NCBI GenBank assembly: GCA_002683355.1
Contig: NYTF01000002.1
Span: 7,628 to 15,339 of the forward strand
Source: Paracoccaceae bacterium
GTDB taxonomy: Bacteria > Pseudomonadota > Alphaproteobacteria > Rhodobacterales > Rhodobacteraceae
Direction: 5' to 3'
Length of the DNA: 7,712 bases
The notes under the pieces are model-generated. The model was not told the DNA's origin and did not search any database. It worked only from the letters and a program-made list of their open reading frames with translations. Both the position numbers and the translations under genes were made by a program. Positions 1-7,066 of the stretch are shown in pieces (within the stretch, counting starts at the first letter, position 1; every line of letters starts with the position of its first letter).

Positions 1-126
1 TACATCAAAATTAAAATTAATTTATTAAATTTAATTAAATGTTAAAAAATCACTCGCATCTTCTTTAACCCTCTGGTATCAGATCGCGAATTTATCGAAA
101 GTTAGTTAATTTTCGATTATGTGTAT
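1..126. other. AT-rich non-coding leader with a short inverted repeat
   Basis: No gene or recognisable gene end is visible here. The first 50 bases are almost entirely A and T. A 7-base inverted repeat, ATCGAAA at 94-100 and TTTCGAT at 111-117 with a 10-base spacer, lies just before the tRNA gene. It is not followed by a T run, so it does not look like an intrinsic terminator. It may be a promoter-proximal element of the tRNA-Leu/tig transcript or chance. The best -10-like hexamer is GATTAT at 115-120, but no convincing -35 partner stands at the right distance, so I do not call a promoter. Confidence 0.4.
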
Positions 127-211
127 GCGGGTGTGGCGGAATTGGTAGACGCACCAGATTTAGGTTCTGGCGCCGCAAGGCGTGGGGGTTCAAGTCCCTT
201 CACCCGCACCA
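127..211 (+). tRNA. tRNA-Leu (anticodon UAG)
   Basis: This gene specifies a leucine tRNA with anticodon UAG, which reads CUA and, by wobble, other CUN codons. The acceptor stem pairs GCGGGTG (127-133) with CACCCGC (201-207). The discriminator A is at 208 and the CCA end is encoded at 209-211. The anticodon stem is CCAGA/TCTGG (154-158/166-170) around a seven-base loop, with TAG at 161-163. The long class II variable arm CGCC-GCAA-GGCG that follows is typical of tRNA-Leu, and the T loop TTCAAGT is at 189-195. The 3' end is only 25 bases from the trigger factor start codon, with no visible terminator between, so tRNA and tig may share a transcript that tRNA processing cuts. Confidence 0.97.
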
Positions 212-236
212 TAAATCTTGATGGAGAAGTAATAAT

Positions 237-1565
237 ATGCAGGTCACTGAGACACTTAATAAAGGTTTGAAACGCGCTTACGATATTTTGGTAACAGCAA
301 ATGAATTAGATGAAAATGTTCAATCAAAATTGATCGAAGCTCAACCCACCTTCGAAATGAAAGGCTTCCGTAAAGGAAAAGTCCCATTATCCTTGCTCAA
401 AAAACAATTTGGCGAGAAGTTAATGGGTGAAGCTATGCAAGAAACCATTGATAATGCTATGAAAGAGCATTTTGACACCACTGGTGATCGTCCGGCGCAA
501 CAACCTGCAATGGAAATGAAAGATGGTGACACTTGGAAAAAAGGGGATGATGTCGAGGTTTCTATTAGTTATGAGAGATTACCAGATATTCCAGACGTTG
601 ATTTTAAAAAAATAAAACTTAAGCGGATGGTGGTTGAAGTCGATGAAAAAGCGATAAAAGAGGGACTAGAAAATCTTGCAAAGAATGCACAAAATTTTGA
701 GGATCGAAAAAAAGGATCAAAATCTAAAGACGGAGATCAGCTAAATATTAATTTTTTAGGAAAAATAAATGGTGAGGCCTTTGAAGGCGGGGCAGGTGAA
801 GATTACCCGCTCGTGATAGGTTCAAATTCTTTCATCCCAGGCTTTGAAGAGCAATTGATTGGGAAAAAAACTGGTGATGAAGTGAAGGTGAATGTGTCGT
901 TTCCAAAAGATTACAACTCAAAAGATTTAGCTGGTAAAGAAGCAGTGTTTGATTGCGTGATAAACGCTGTAAAACAACCAAAACCCGCTGTAATAAATGA
1001 TGAAATGGCCAAGCAGTTTGGTTCAGAAGACCTAAAGGCCTTGAAAGCACAGTTAAAAGAACGACTTGGAACAGAGTACGCCGCTGCAGCAAGGCAATTA
1101 ACCAAGCGAGAGTTAATGGATGCTTTAGACAAGTTAGTAAAGTTTGATTTGCCTGAGGCGTTAGTTGATGCAGAGTCATCACAAATTGCCCATCAATTAT
1201 GGCGTGAAGATAATCCAAGTGTGGAGGAAAAAGATCAACCAGAAATTGAGACTACCGATGAATCTAAAACATTAGGAGAAAGACGGGTGCGGTTAGGACT
1301 TCTACTAGCAGATTTAGGTCGGAAAAATGAGATAACAGTTTCAGACCAAGAAATGCAACAAGCTGTCTTTGCAGAAGCTCAAAAATACCCAGGTCAAGAA
1401 AAAGAATTTTTTGAGTTTATACAAAAAAATGAAGAGGTGCAGCAGCAGTTAAGAGCGCCTCTGTTTGAAGATAAAGTTGTTGACTTCGTGTTTGAATTGT
1501 CAACTATTTCAGAGAAAAAAGTTACTAAGGATGCTTTACAAAAAGCAATTGAGAGTGACGATTAA
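237..1565 (+). CDS. tig: Trigger factor (ribosome-associated chaperone and peptidyl-prolyl isomerase)
   Basis: Trigger factor docks beside the ribosomal exit tunnel and shields and folds nascent chains in the cytoplasm. The 442-residue product has the usual length and all three family parts. The N-terminal ribosome-binding domain carries the signature GFRKGKVP at residues 43-50, the loop that contacts ribosomal protein L23. A FKBP-like isomerase domain spans about residues 165-246, with [14 protein letters not shown] near 166-179 and [18 protein letters not shown] near 199-215. The rest is the charged, helical C-terminal substrate-binding domain, which contributes to the chaperone cradle. The ATG at 237 follows GGAGAAG at 223-229 at good spacing, and MQVTETLN matches my memory of Rhodobacterales homologues. 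clpP starts 52 bases downstream without an evident terminator, matching the widespread tig-clpP-clpX order. Confidence 0.97.
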   Translation: MQVTETLNKGLKRAYDILVTANELDENVQSKLIEAQPTFEMKGFRKGKVPLSLLKKQFGEKLMGEAMQETIDNAMKEHFDTTGDRPAQQPAMEMKDGDTWKKGDDVEVSISYERLPDIPDVDFKKIKLKRMVVEVDEKAIKEGLENLAKNAQNFEDRKKGSKSKDGDQLNINFLGKINGEAFEGGAGEDYPLVIGSNSFIPGFEEQLIGKKTGDEVKVNVSFPKDYNSKDLAGKEAVFDCVINAVKQPKPAVINDEMAKQFGSEDLKALKAQLKERLGTEYAAAARQLTKRELMDALDKLVKFDLPEALVDAESSQIAHQLWREDNPSVEEKDQPEIETTDESKTLGERRVRLGLLLADLGRKNEITVSDQEMQQAVFAEAQKYPGQEKEFFEFIQKNEEVQQQLRAPLFEDKVVDFVFELSTISEKKVTKDALQKAIESDD

Positions 1566-1617
1566 ATCTTTTGATGAAACTTGTATGGTGTTAAAAAATA
1601 AAAAGTGAGGTTAATAC

Positions 1618-2241
1618 ATGAAAGATCCAATCGAAACATATATGAATACCTTAGTTCCTATGGTAGTCGAGCAAACTAGTAGGGGAGAGAGGTCATATGA
1701 TATTTTCTCAAGGCTATTAAAAGAAAGAATTATATTTGTTTCGGGACCAGTTCATGATGGTATGGCGACTCTCATTGTAGCACAACTTTTGTTTTTAGAA
1801 GCAGAAAATCCTTCTAAAGAGATTGCAATGTATATTAACTCACCTGGTGGTGTTGTTACCTCAGGACTATCTATATACGACACGATGCAATACATCAGAC
1901 CGAAGGTCTCAACTTTGTGTATAGGGCAAGCTGCGTCAATGGGTTCATTACTATTGGCTGCGGGTGAGACGGGAATGCGCTACTCTCTTCCTAATTCCAG
2001 AGTCATGGTGCATCAACCCTCAGGAGGTTTTCAGGGACAGGCGTCAGATATTGCTCTTCAAGCAAAAGAAATTCTTGAACTTAAAGAGCGGTTGAATAAG
2101 ATTTATGTGAAGCATTGTGGTCAGAGCCTTAAAAAGGTTGAAGCTGCCTTGGATAGGGATAATTTTATGACAGCAGAAGCTGCGAAAGAGTGGGGCATAA
2201 TAGATCAGATTGTTGATAAGCGGTCACACGATAGTGAGTAA
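1618..2241 (+). CDS. clpP: ATP-dependent Clp protease proteolytic subunit ClpP
   Basis: ClpP is the serine peptidase that forms a two-ring tetradecamer and degrades proteins threaded in by ClpX or ClpA. The product is 207 residues, a normal length. The catalytic triad is visible: Ser107 in GQAASMGS, His132 in VMVHQPSGG and Asp181 in LDRDNFM. The 25- and 74-residue gaps from the serine match those of the E. coli enzyme. YINSPGG (residues 72-78) precedes the active serine as in all ClpP proteins, and the segment after His132 forms the handle region joining the rings. GTGAGG at 1605-1610 lies 7 bases before the ATG. The short N-terminus ([20 protein letters not shown]) may be trimmed as in E. 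coli, but this cannot be judged from sequence. clpX follows after 131 bases. The stop codon TAA sits in the loop of a weak 5-base-pair hairpin (2233-2246) that lacks a T run. Confidence 0.98.
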   Translation: MKDPIETYMNTLVPMVVEQTSRGERSYDIFSRLLKERIIFVSGPVHDGMATLIVAQLLFLEAENPSKEIAMYINSPGGVVTSGLSIYDTMQYIRPKVSTLCIGQAASMGSLLLAAGETGMRYSLPNSRVMVHQPSGGFQGQASDIALQAKEILELKERLNKIYVKHCGQSLKKVEAALDRDNFMTAEAAKEWGIIDQIVDKRSHDSE

Positions 2242-2284
2242 TCACTTATTGTTATGATGAGTTTTAAAGTGTGGATAATAGGCG

Positions 2285-2313
2285 TTGTAACCTTAGGTTT
2301 TGTACAATAGAAT
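2285..2313 (+). promoter_or_regulatory. Candidate sigma-70-type promoter for clpX
   Basis: TTGTAA at 2285-2290 (4 of 6 to TTGACA) is separated by exactly 17 bases from TAGAAT at 2308-2313 (5 of 6 to TATAAT). Transcription would begin near 2320, giving a leader of about 50 bases to the clpX start. It lies in the 131-base clpP-clpX gap, the largest gap in the plus-strand run, where a second promoter is plausible. AT-rich DNA yields such matches by chance, so this is tentative. No heat-shock sigma-32 motif was recognised here or upstream of clpP. Confidence 0.4.
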
Positions 2314-2372
2314 CAACTAAGTTTGATTTGGTTGGTAATACGGCAAAGCAATTGATTTTATTGAGGTGAAAT

Positions 2373-3638
2373 ATGGGCGGTTCGAACGACAAAGAAAGTA
2401 AAAACACTCTATATTGTTCGTTTTGTGGAAAAAGTCAGCATGAAGTTAGGAAATTAATTGCAGGCCCAACCGTATTTATCTGTGATGAATGTGTTGAGCT
2501 ATGTATGGACATTATTAGAGAAGAAACCAAAAGTTCTACATTGAAAACATCTGAAGGAGTGCCAACTCCCCAAGAAATATGTGACGTTCTGAATGATTAC
2601 GTAATTGGACAGGAGGTAGCTAAAAGGGTACTCTCTGTTGCTGTTCACAATCATTATAAAAGATTAAATCATTCTTCAAAAAATCCAGAGATTGAATTAG
2701 CAAAATCTAACATAATGTTGATAGGCCCAACTGGCTGTGGTAAAACTTTACTGGCTCAAACTCTTGCTAGAATTTTGGATGTTCCGTTTACAATGGCAGA
2801 CGCAACGACTTTAACTGAGGCTGGATACGTCGGTGAAGATGTGGAAAATATTATTTTGAAGTTGCTTCAATCTTGCGAATATAATGTGGAAAGAGCTCAG
2901 CGCGGAATAGTGTATATTGATGAGGTTGATAAAATTACAAGAAAATCCGATAACCCCTCTATCACGAGAGATGTTTCGGGTGAGGGAGTTCAGCAGGCTT
3001 TGTTAAAAATTATGGAGGGCACTGTTGCAAGCGTGCCTCCCCAAGGAGGTCGAAAGCACCCGCAACAGGAATTTTTGCAAGTTGATACTACTAATATTCT
3101 ATTTATATGTGGTGGAGCTTTTGCGGGATTGGATAAAGTAATTGCTCAAAGAGGAAAAGGCTCTTCTATTGGCTTTGGTGCGGATGTAAAAGAGGATGAA
3201 ACCGTAAGTGTAGGAGAGTCTTTACAAAATTTACAACCTGAAGATCTCCTGAAATTTGGGTTAATTCCAGAGTTTGTTGGTCGTTTACCGGTGATTGCAA
3301 CCTTGACTGATTTGGATGAAGAAGCATTAGTTACGATTCTCACAGAACCAAAAAATGCTTTAATCAAACAGTACCAAAGCCTTTTTGAAATGGAAGGTTC
3401 AAAATTAACTTTTACTGATGAGGCTTTAAAAGCAATTTCAAAACGTGCAATTGAAAGAAAAACTGGGGCAAGAGGTTTGAGGTCGATCCTGGAAGATATT
3501 CTTTTGGATACCATGTTTGATTTGCCCAGCCTGGTTGATGTTGATGAGGTAGTTGTTAATGAAGAGGCTGCATCTAATTGTGGAATTCCACTTTTGATAT
3601 ATGCAAAAAAAATAAATGAAGAAAGCGCCAGTGCTTAG
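2373..3638 (+). CDS. clpX: ATP-dependent Clp protease ATP-binding subunit ClpX
   Basis: ClpX is the hexameric AAA+ unfoldase that recognises tagged substrates such as ssrA-tagged chains and feeds them to ClpP. It has 421 residues, a full-length protein. The N-terminal zinc-binding domain has Cys15, Cys18, Cys37 and Cys40. Walker A is GPTGCGKT (118-125), Walker [10 protein letters not shown] (179-187), and the pore-1 loop GYVG is at 151-154. The RKH loop is at 227-229, the ClpP-docking IGF loop at 266-268, the arginine finger probably Arg304 in EFVGRLP, and the sensor-2 arginine Arg370 in GARGLR. Every element for substrate translocation and ClpP docking is intact. The cysteine in Walker A, where E. 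coli has serine, is as I recall usual in Rhodobacterales. The ATG at 2373 follows GAGGTGA at 2363-2369, a slightly short spacing, and the next conserved block [11 protein letters not shown] starts at residue 11. Confidence 0.98.
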   Translation: MGGSNDKESKNTLYCSFCGKSQHEVRKLIAGPTVFICDECVELCMDIIREETKSSTLKTSEGVPTPQEICDVLNDYVIGQEVAKRVLSVAVHNHYKRLNHSSKNPEIELAKSNIMLIGPTGCGKTLLAQTLARILDVPFTMADATTLTEAGYVGEDVENIILKLLQSCEYNVERAQRGIVYIDEVDKITRKSDNPSITRDVSGEGVQQALLKIMEGTVASVPPQGGRKHPQQEFLQVDTTNILFICGGAFAGLDKVIAQRGKGSSIGFGADVKEDETVSVGESLQNLQPEDLLKFGLIPEFVGRLPVIATLTDLDEEALVTILTEPKNALIKQYQSLFEMEGSKLTFTDEALKAISKRAIERKTGARGLRSILEDILLDTMFDLPSLVDVDEVVVNEEAASNCGIPLLIYAKKINEESASA

Positions 3639-3648
3639 TAGTGCTTTT
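3622..3648 (+). terminator. Weak hairpin at the end of clpX, possible attenuator
   Basis: AAAGCGC (3622-3628) can pair with GTGCTTT (3641-3647) around a 12-base loop, with one G-T pair. A four-T run (3645-3648) overlaps the distal arm, and a six-T run follows at 3665-3670. The clpX stop codon lies in the loop. The stem is short and the T runs are poorly placed, so any termination would be partial, perhaps lowering expression of the downstream genes. It may have no function. Confidence 0.2.
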
Positions 3649-3695
3649 AATATCCTAAGTTTGATTTTTTTAACAATATAGGTGAGATTAGCTTT

Positions 3696-4073
3696 ATGAA
3701 TTTCATACTAAGATTATTAACATGGTGGAACGGCCAAACAATTGGAACGCAGTTGTTCACGTGGAGAAATGGAATTTTCGTGGGTGAGGATGACCAGGGT
3801 AACAAATTTTATGAAAACAAGGATGGGTCTCGTAGATGGGTTTGTTACAATGGTGAGCCAGAAGCTTCAAAGATTGATCCAAGTTGGCATGGATGGCTAC
3901 ATGGTACATTTGGGATGACCCCACTCAAGGATCCATTTAAGCGTAAGACATGGGAAAAAAACCATGTAGTCAATTTAACTGGAACTGATTTGGCTTATAA
4001 ACCTAAGGGTTCTTTAAAATCTTTAAAAAGTGAAAATAAACAAGACTACGATGCATGGCGGCCTGAGCAATGA
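3696..4073 (+). CDS. NADH:ubiquinone oxidoreductase accessory subunit, NDUFA12/B17.2 family
   Basis: This 125-residue protein belongs to the NDUFA12 (B17.2) family, a peripheral accessory subunit of respiratory complex I found in mitochondria and in alphaproteobacteria, where its gene lies outside the nuo operon. Seen here are the family blocks FVGEDDQGNKFYE (residues 28-40), RRWVCYNG (46-53), DPSWHGWLH (61-69), NLTGTDLAYKPKGS (93-106) and a C-terminal YDAWRPEQ. No signal peptide or strong membrane segment is present, consistent with the matrix-like, cytoplasmic face of complex I. GGTGAG at 3681-3686 lies 9 bases before the ATG. Its TGA stop overlaps the ATG of the following mlaD-like gene in an ATGA, so the two are probably translated together. 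It may be read from the clpX transcript across a 57-base gap. Confidence 0.92.
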   Translation: MNFILRLLTWWNGQTIGTQLFTWRNGIFVGEDDQGNKFYENKDGSRRWVCYNGEPEASKIDPSWHGWLHGTFGMTPLKDPFKRKTWEKNHVVNLTGTDLAYKPKGSLKSLKSENKQDYDAWRPEQ

Positions 4074-4522
4074 TAAATAGGAATGTAACAGAAATATTAA
4101 TTGGAGCTGTGGTTTTGGTAACTGCAGCCTGGTTTCTGTTATATGCTGGAAATAAGACTGGTGGCTCTACTGGAGGTGAATCTTATGAACTGGTTGCAAA
4201 TTTTAGATCTGTAGAGGGTATTTCAATTGGAACAGACGTTAAATTGGCTGGAGTAAAGGTTGGCTCAATTCAATCTTTGGGATTGGACGCTGAAACATAT
4301 CGGGTCAATGCTGTATTTAGTATCGATAAGGCATTAAAAATACCTGAAGATAGTCAGGCTTTGATAACATCAGAGGGTTTGTTAGGTGGCAACTTTCTAG
4401 AACTAGTCCCTGGGGGAAGTTTTGACTATTTAGAACCCGGTAATACAATATTAGATACGCAAGGCTCCGTAAGCTTGATTACACTACTGATGCGTCTTGG
4501 AACAGGTTCAGTCCCGGATTAA
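4070..4522 (+). CDS. mlaD: MlaD-like MCE-domain phospholipid transport protein
   Basis: The 150-residue product has one N-terminal membrane segment (about residues 8-25, ILIGAVVLVTAAWFLLYA) followed by one MCE domain (about 39-116). Typical MCE wording includes FRSVEGISIGTDVKLAGVKVGSI and the SEGLLGGNFLELVPGG end. A short tail containing SVSLITLLMRL resembles the hydrophobic C-terminal helix that lines the MlaD hexamer pore. MlaD is the inner-membrane-anchored, periplasmic lipid-binding part of the MlaFEDB transporter, which moves phospholipids between the membranes. Length and architecture match single-domain MlaD, so it is not truncated. No mlaE, mlaF, mlaB or mlaC is present in the window; any partner ATPase and permease must be elsewhere. 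No clear Shine-Dalgarno sequence precedes the ATG, so it probably depends on translation of the overlapping upstream gene. Its stop is 9 bases from that of the convergent aat gene. Confidence 0.9.
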   Translation: MINRNVTEILIGAVVLVTAAWFLLYAGNKTGGSTGGESYELVANFRSVEGISIGTDVKLAGVKVGSIQSLGLDAETYRVNAVFSIDKALKIPEDSQALITSEGLLGGNFLELVPGGSFDYLEPGNTILDTQGSVSLITLLMRLGTGSVPD

Positions 4523-4531
4523 AGTACCATT

Positions 4532-5149
4532 TTAATAGAAAGCATAATCAACCTTCTTATTAATAGCTTTATCCAAGAGTTTTAAATAGCTTTCTTGTGT
4601 TATTTCTATTGCTCCTAAACTCATTAAATGTTTGGAGATAAATTGGGTATCGAATAGAGTGTAATGACATTTACTTAATCTCTCGATTAAGAAATTTAGA
4701 GCAATTTTTGACGCGTTTGGAGAAATCGAGTACATGCTCTCGCCGAAGAAAGCACCATTAATGTTTATTCCAAATAATCCACCTGTTAATTTATTATTTT
4801 CGTATACTTCAACACTTTGTGCATAGCCCGCTTTATTTAGGAGTGAATATGTATTGTACAACGTGGAGTTTATCCAAGTTTCTTTACGATTACTGCACCC
4901 TTTTACGATAGTTTCAAAGTTTTTATTAAACTTAATAATTGGTTTGCGCTTTTGTATATGTCTTTTTAATGATTTAGAAGCCCGAAATGCGTCTAAAGGT
5001 ATTATACCTCTAAACTTTGGCTCAATCCAGAAAACATCATCTTCAAATTTTGTCTCTGCCATTGGAAATATTCCATTCGAATAGGCTTTTAGTATGGTCT
5101 CTAGATTTAGGGTTTTAATTGAATTGGCTTTTATTCCGTGGTTTTTCAT
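4532..5149 (-). CDS. aat: Leucyl/phenylalanyl-tRNA--protein transferase
   Basis: Aat moves leucine or phenylalanine from aminoacyl-tRNA onto the N-terminus of proteins that begin with lysine or arginine. This creates an N-degron for ClpS and a Clp ATPase with ClpP. I place the start at 5149, giving 205 residues. That ATG overlaps the accC stop as ATGA, has a purine-rich AAGAGAAG before it, and leaves a family-like length. An ATG at 5170 has GGAGG only one base away, too close for normal initiation, and merely adds MAREKRR. Motifs in 205-residue numbering: YSNGIFPM (23-30), [11 protein letters not shown] (41-51), TWIN (91-94), GESM with probable catalytic Glu137, and LFDTQF with Gln169. The Glu-Gln gap of 32 matches E. 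coli Glu156 and Gln188. The usual AHSVE motif reads AQSVE (110-114), an uncommon substitution. Confidence 0.93.
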   Translation of the reverse strand: MKNHGIKANSIKTLNLETILKAYSNGIFPMAETKFEDDVFWIEPKFRGIIPLDAFRASKSLKRHIQKRKPIIKFNKNFETIVKGCSNRKETWINSTLYNTYSLLNKAGYAQSVEVYENNKLTGGLFGININGAFFGESMYSISPNASKIALNFLIERLSKCHYTLFDTQFISKHLMSLGAIEITQESYLKLLDKAINKKVDYAFY

Positions 5150-6492
5150 TCTTCTCTTTTCACGAGCCATTCCTCCAACCAATGAATATTATAATCTCCA
5201 TTTTTAATATCTGGCTCGTTTAACAGCAGATTAAAAAGTTCAGTCGTTGTTTCAATACCATCAATTATTATTTCATCTAAAGATCTTCTTAGTCTTTCAA
5301 TAGCCTCGGTTCTATCTCTTCCATGCACAATTAATTTTCCTATCAAGCTATCGTAGAAAGGAGGTATTGTGTAACCATTATACAAGTGTGAGTCCATTCG
5401 TACACCTAATCCACCAGGAGAGTGAAATGCTGTTATTGTGCCTGGACTTGGGATAAAATTTGGCAGAGTTTCTGCGTTTATTCGCGCTTCAATAGCGTGA
5501 CCACTTGGTTTTAACTCATTTTGTTTTAAAGACATCTCCAAGCCTGCCGCTACTCTTATCTGTTCTCTGACAAGATCTACCCCATAAACCGCTTCTGTGA
5601 CTGGGTGTTCCACTTGGAGCCTAGTATTCATTTCGATGAAATAAAATTCGTTATTTTCATACAAGAACTCGATAGTTCCAGCACCTGCGTAATGTATTGA
5701 AGCGACAGCATCAGAGCAGATTTTGCCGATTTTTTCTCTTACTTGGTTGGTGATAGTTGGGCCTGGAGATTCTTCAAGAATTTTCTGATGTCTTCTTTGT
5801 AATGAGCAGTCTCGTTCCCCCAAGTGGACTGCATTACCTTTGCCGTCTCCAAAAACTTGTATTTCAATGTGCCGTGGTGTTGTTAGATATTTTTCAATGT
5901 AAACTTCATCGTTGCCAAATGCCGCTTTAGCTTCCGAGCGAGCGCTCGAAAAAGCATTGCTAAGTTCATGCTGATTATTTGCCACTTTCATTCCGCGCCC
6001 GCCACCACCAGCGGTTGCTTTTATAATTACTGGATAGCCAATGGCTTCGCTAACTTTTTTTGCGTCTGATGTGTCAACAACTTGTCCCACAGAACCAGGG
6101 ACACAGGGCACATTAAGTTTACTCATTGTATCTTTAGCAGTTATTTTGTCACCCATTATTCTTATATGATCTGCGGTTGGGCCTATAAATTTGATGCCAT
6201 GATCATCAAGAATATCAACAAAATTGTCATTTTCTGATAAAAATCCATAACCAGGGTGAACTGCCTCTGCTCCAGTGATTTCACATGCGGATATGATCGC
6301 TGGTATAGATAAATAACTTCTAGCACTAGCCGGAGGTCCAATGCATATGCTTTCATTTGCCATTCGCACGTGCATTGCATCAGTATCTGCGGTTGAGTGC
6401 ACTGCTACAGTCTGTATACCCATTTCTTTGCAGGCGCGAATTACACGAAGAGCTATTTCGCCTCTATTTGCAATTAGTATTTTTTTAAACAT
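5146..6492 (-). CDS. accC: Acetyl-CoA carboxylase biotin carboxylase subunit
   Basis: AccC carboxylates the biotin on AccB using ATP and bicarbonate, the first half-reaction of acetyl-CoA carboxylase in fatty acid synthesis. The 448-residue protein is full length for a stand-alone biotin carboxylase. The biotin carboxylase N-domain starts [20 protein letters not shown]. The ATP-grasp domain has Lys116 (MGDK), Lys158 (VIIKAT), the glycine-rich loop AGGGGRGM (161-168), His208, Lys237 (HQK), Glu275 and Glu287 in IEMNTR, with Asn289 and Arg291. Arg337 in [10 protein letters not shown] corresponds to E. coli Arg338, which handles the carboxyphosphate and biotin. The C-terminal domain is complete, ending [11 protein letters not shown]. 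It begins 7 bases after accB, and no Shine-Dalgarno sequence is visible before the ATG, so it probably relies on coupling to accB. It overlaps aat by four bases at its end. Confidence 0.98.
   Translation of the reverse strand: MFKKILIANRGEIALRVIRACKEMGIQTVAVHSTADTDAMHVRMANESICIGPPASARSYLSIPAIISACEITGAEAVHPGYGFLSENDNFVDILDDHGIKFIGPTADHIRIMGDKITAKDTMSKLNVPCVPGSVGQVVDTSDAKKVSEAIGYPVIIKATAGGGGRGMKVANNQHELSNAFSSARSEAKAAFGNDEVYIEKYLTTPRHIEIQVFGDGKGNAVHLGERDCSLQRRHQKILEESPGPTITNQVREKIGKICSDAVASIHYAGAGTIEFLYENNEFYFIEMNTRLQVEHPVTEAVYGVDLVREQIRVAAGLEMSLKQNELKPSGHAIEARINAETLPNFIPSPGTITAFHSPGGLGVRMDSHLYNGYTIPPFYDSLIGKLIVHGRDRTEAIERLRRSLDEIIIDGIETTTELFNLLLNEPDIKNGDYNIHWLEEWLVKREE
5150..5157 (-). promoter_or_regulatory. 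Purine-rich ribosome binding stretch supporting the aat start at 5149
   Basis: On the minus strand AGAGAAGA directly precedes the ATG at 5149, within the last codons of accC. It is a weak Shine-Dalgarno match. Together with the ATGA overlap it favours re-initiation by ribosomes that finish accC. The stronger GGAGG at 5176-5172 encodes Leu-Glu-Glu in AccC and sits too near the alternative ATG at 5170. Confidence 0.45.
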
Positions 6493-6499
6493 TAATTTG

Positions 6500-6988
6500 T
6501 TATTCTATTATTAGTAGAGGGGTTCCAAACTCTACAGCATTGCCGTCTGCAATTAAAATCCGTGATATTTTACCTGATTTGGGAGATGGAATTTGGTTCA
6601 TAGTTTTCATTGCCTCGACGATTAATAAAGTGTCACCCTCTTTTACGGATTGACCTACTTTGATGAAATCAGATGCACCTGGTTCAGGTGCTAAGTATAC
6701 CGTGCCTACCATTGGCGATGTTATTGTTCCTGGATCATTTTTTGGATCAGTTGGGATCTTATTTTCTTTTTGTGCAACAATTGCAACTTCTGAGGAATCA
6801 ATTGGTTGTTGAGGTATTGTTATATGTTGTTGTGGAAGACTAGTTTTTTGTCTTGCAACACGTACATTTAGGTTATCATTTTCGCCATAATCGCGTGCTA
6901 CTTCTAGCTCTGTTAAGTCATGTTCCTTCAGCAAGACGGCTAATTCCCGTATAAAAGAAACATCAGATTCATGATTTTTTTTGGCCAT
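6500..6988 (-). CDS. accB: Acetyl-CoA carboxylase biotin carboxyl carrier protein
   Basis: AccB carries the covalently bound biotin that AccC carboxylates and that the AccA/AccD carboxyltransferase then uses to make malonyl-CoA. I choose the ATG at 6988 (162 residues). It has AGGTGAG at 7002-6996 with a 7-base spacer, and [13 protein letters not shown] matches the family opening. The in-frame GTG at 7000 lies within that ribosome binding site. The N-terminal part (to about residue 48) is the helical domain, followed by a Gln/Pro/Ser-rich linker. The biotinyl domain spans about 88-162, starting [18 protein letters not shown]. Biotin is expected on Lys128 in EAMKTMN, and the thumb region APEPGASDF is present. 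accC follows 7 bases later in the usual order. A promoter-like sequence lies upstream. Confidence 0.97.
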   Translation of the reverse strand: MAKKNHESDVSFIRELAVLLKEHDLTELEVARDYGENDNLNVRVARQKTSLPQQHITIPQQPIDSSEVAIVAQKENKIPTDPKNDPGTITSPMVGTVYLAPEPGASDFIKVGQSVKEGDTLLIVEAMKTMNQIPSPKSGKISRILIADGNAVEFGTPLLIIE

Positions 6989-6995
6989 TTGCTCT

Positions 6996-7002
6996 CTCAC
7001 CT
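6996..7002 (-). promoter_or_regulatory. Ribosome binding site fixing the accB start
   Basis: AGGTGAG on the minus strand lies 7 bases before the ATG at 6988. It overlaps the in-frame GTG at 7000, which a longest-frame caller would choose, and so argues against that start. Confidence 0.75.
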
Positions 7003-7037
7003 TTCAAATTAGGCATCTATCGTGCCCTTGTGATTGC

Positions 7038-7066
7038 TTTATATAATCAAAAGATCAGAACTTCAA
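7038..7066 (-). promoter_or_regulatory. Candidate sigma-70-type promoter for accB-accC-aat
   Basis: On the minus strand TTGAAG (7066-7061, 4 of 6 to TTGACA) is followed after exactly 17 bases by TATAAA (7043-7038, 5 of 6 to TATAAT). Transcription would start near 7031 and give an accB leader of about 43 bases. It lies in the 103-base gap between the DsbA-like gene and accB. A short palindrome AACTTCAAAGTT (7059-7070 on the plus strand) covers the -35 element and could be an operator, or chance in AT-rich DNA. Confidence 0.45.

Noticed and set aside
832..1218. Open frame of 128 codons on the minus strand within tig
   Set aside because: It lies wholly antisense to a well-conserved gene, its translation has low-complexity Leu/Gln-rich content and no family motif.
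1571..1599. Possible promoter before clpP (TTGATG, 17 bases, AAAAAT)
   Set aside because: The -10 match is poor and lies in an A-rich run, so it is no better than chance.
2233..2246. Hairpin AGTGA-GTAA-TCACT at the clpP stop as a terminator
   Set aside because: The stem is only 5 base pairs and no T run follows.
3146..3514. Open frame of 122 codons on the minus strand within clpX
   Set aside because: It is antisense to conserved ClpX sequence and shows no recognisable domain.
4518..4536. Inverted repeat ATTAAA / TTTAAT spanning the mlaD and aat stop codons as a bidirectional terminator
   Set aside because: The stem is six A-T pairs only, and the symmetry follows from two convergent TAA stops; it is too weak to call a terminator.
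4854..5084. Open frame on the plus strand opposite aat
   Set aside because: It mirrors aat codons, has no ribosome binding site and no recognisable protein features.
5150..5182. Longer N-terminus for Aat from TTG 5182 or ATG 5170
   Set aside because: These overlap accC further, the added residues are not family-like, and GGAGG is only one base from the ATG at 5170. The ATGA overlap at 5149 is the better start.
6989..7000. GTG start for AccB at 7000
   Set aside because: The GTG is part of the AGGTGAG ribosome binding site for the ATG at 6988.
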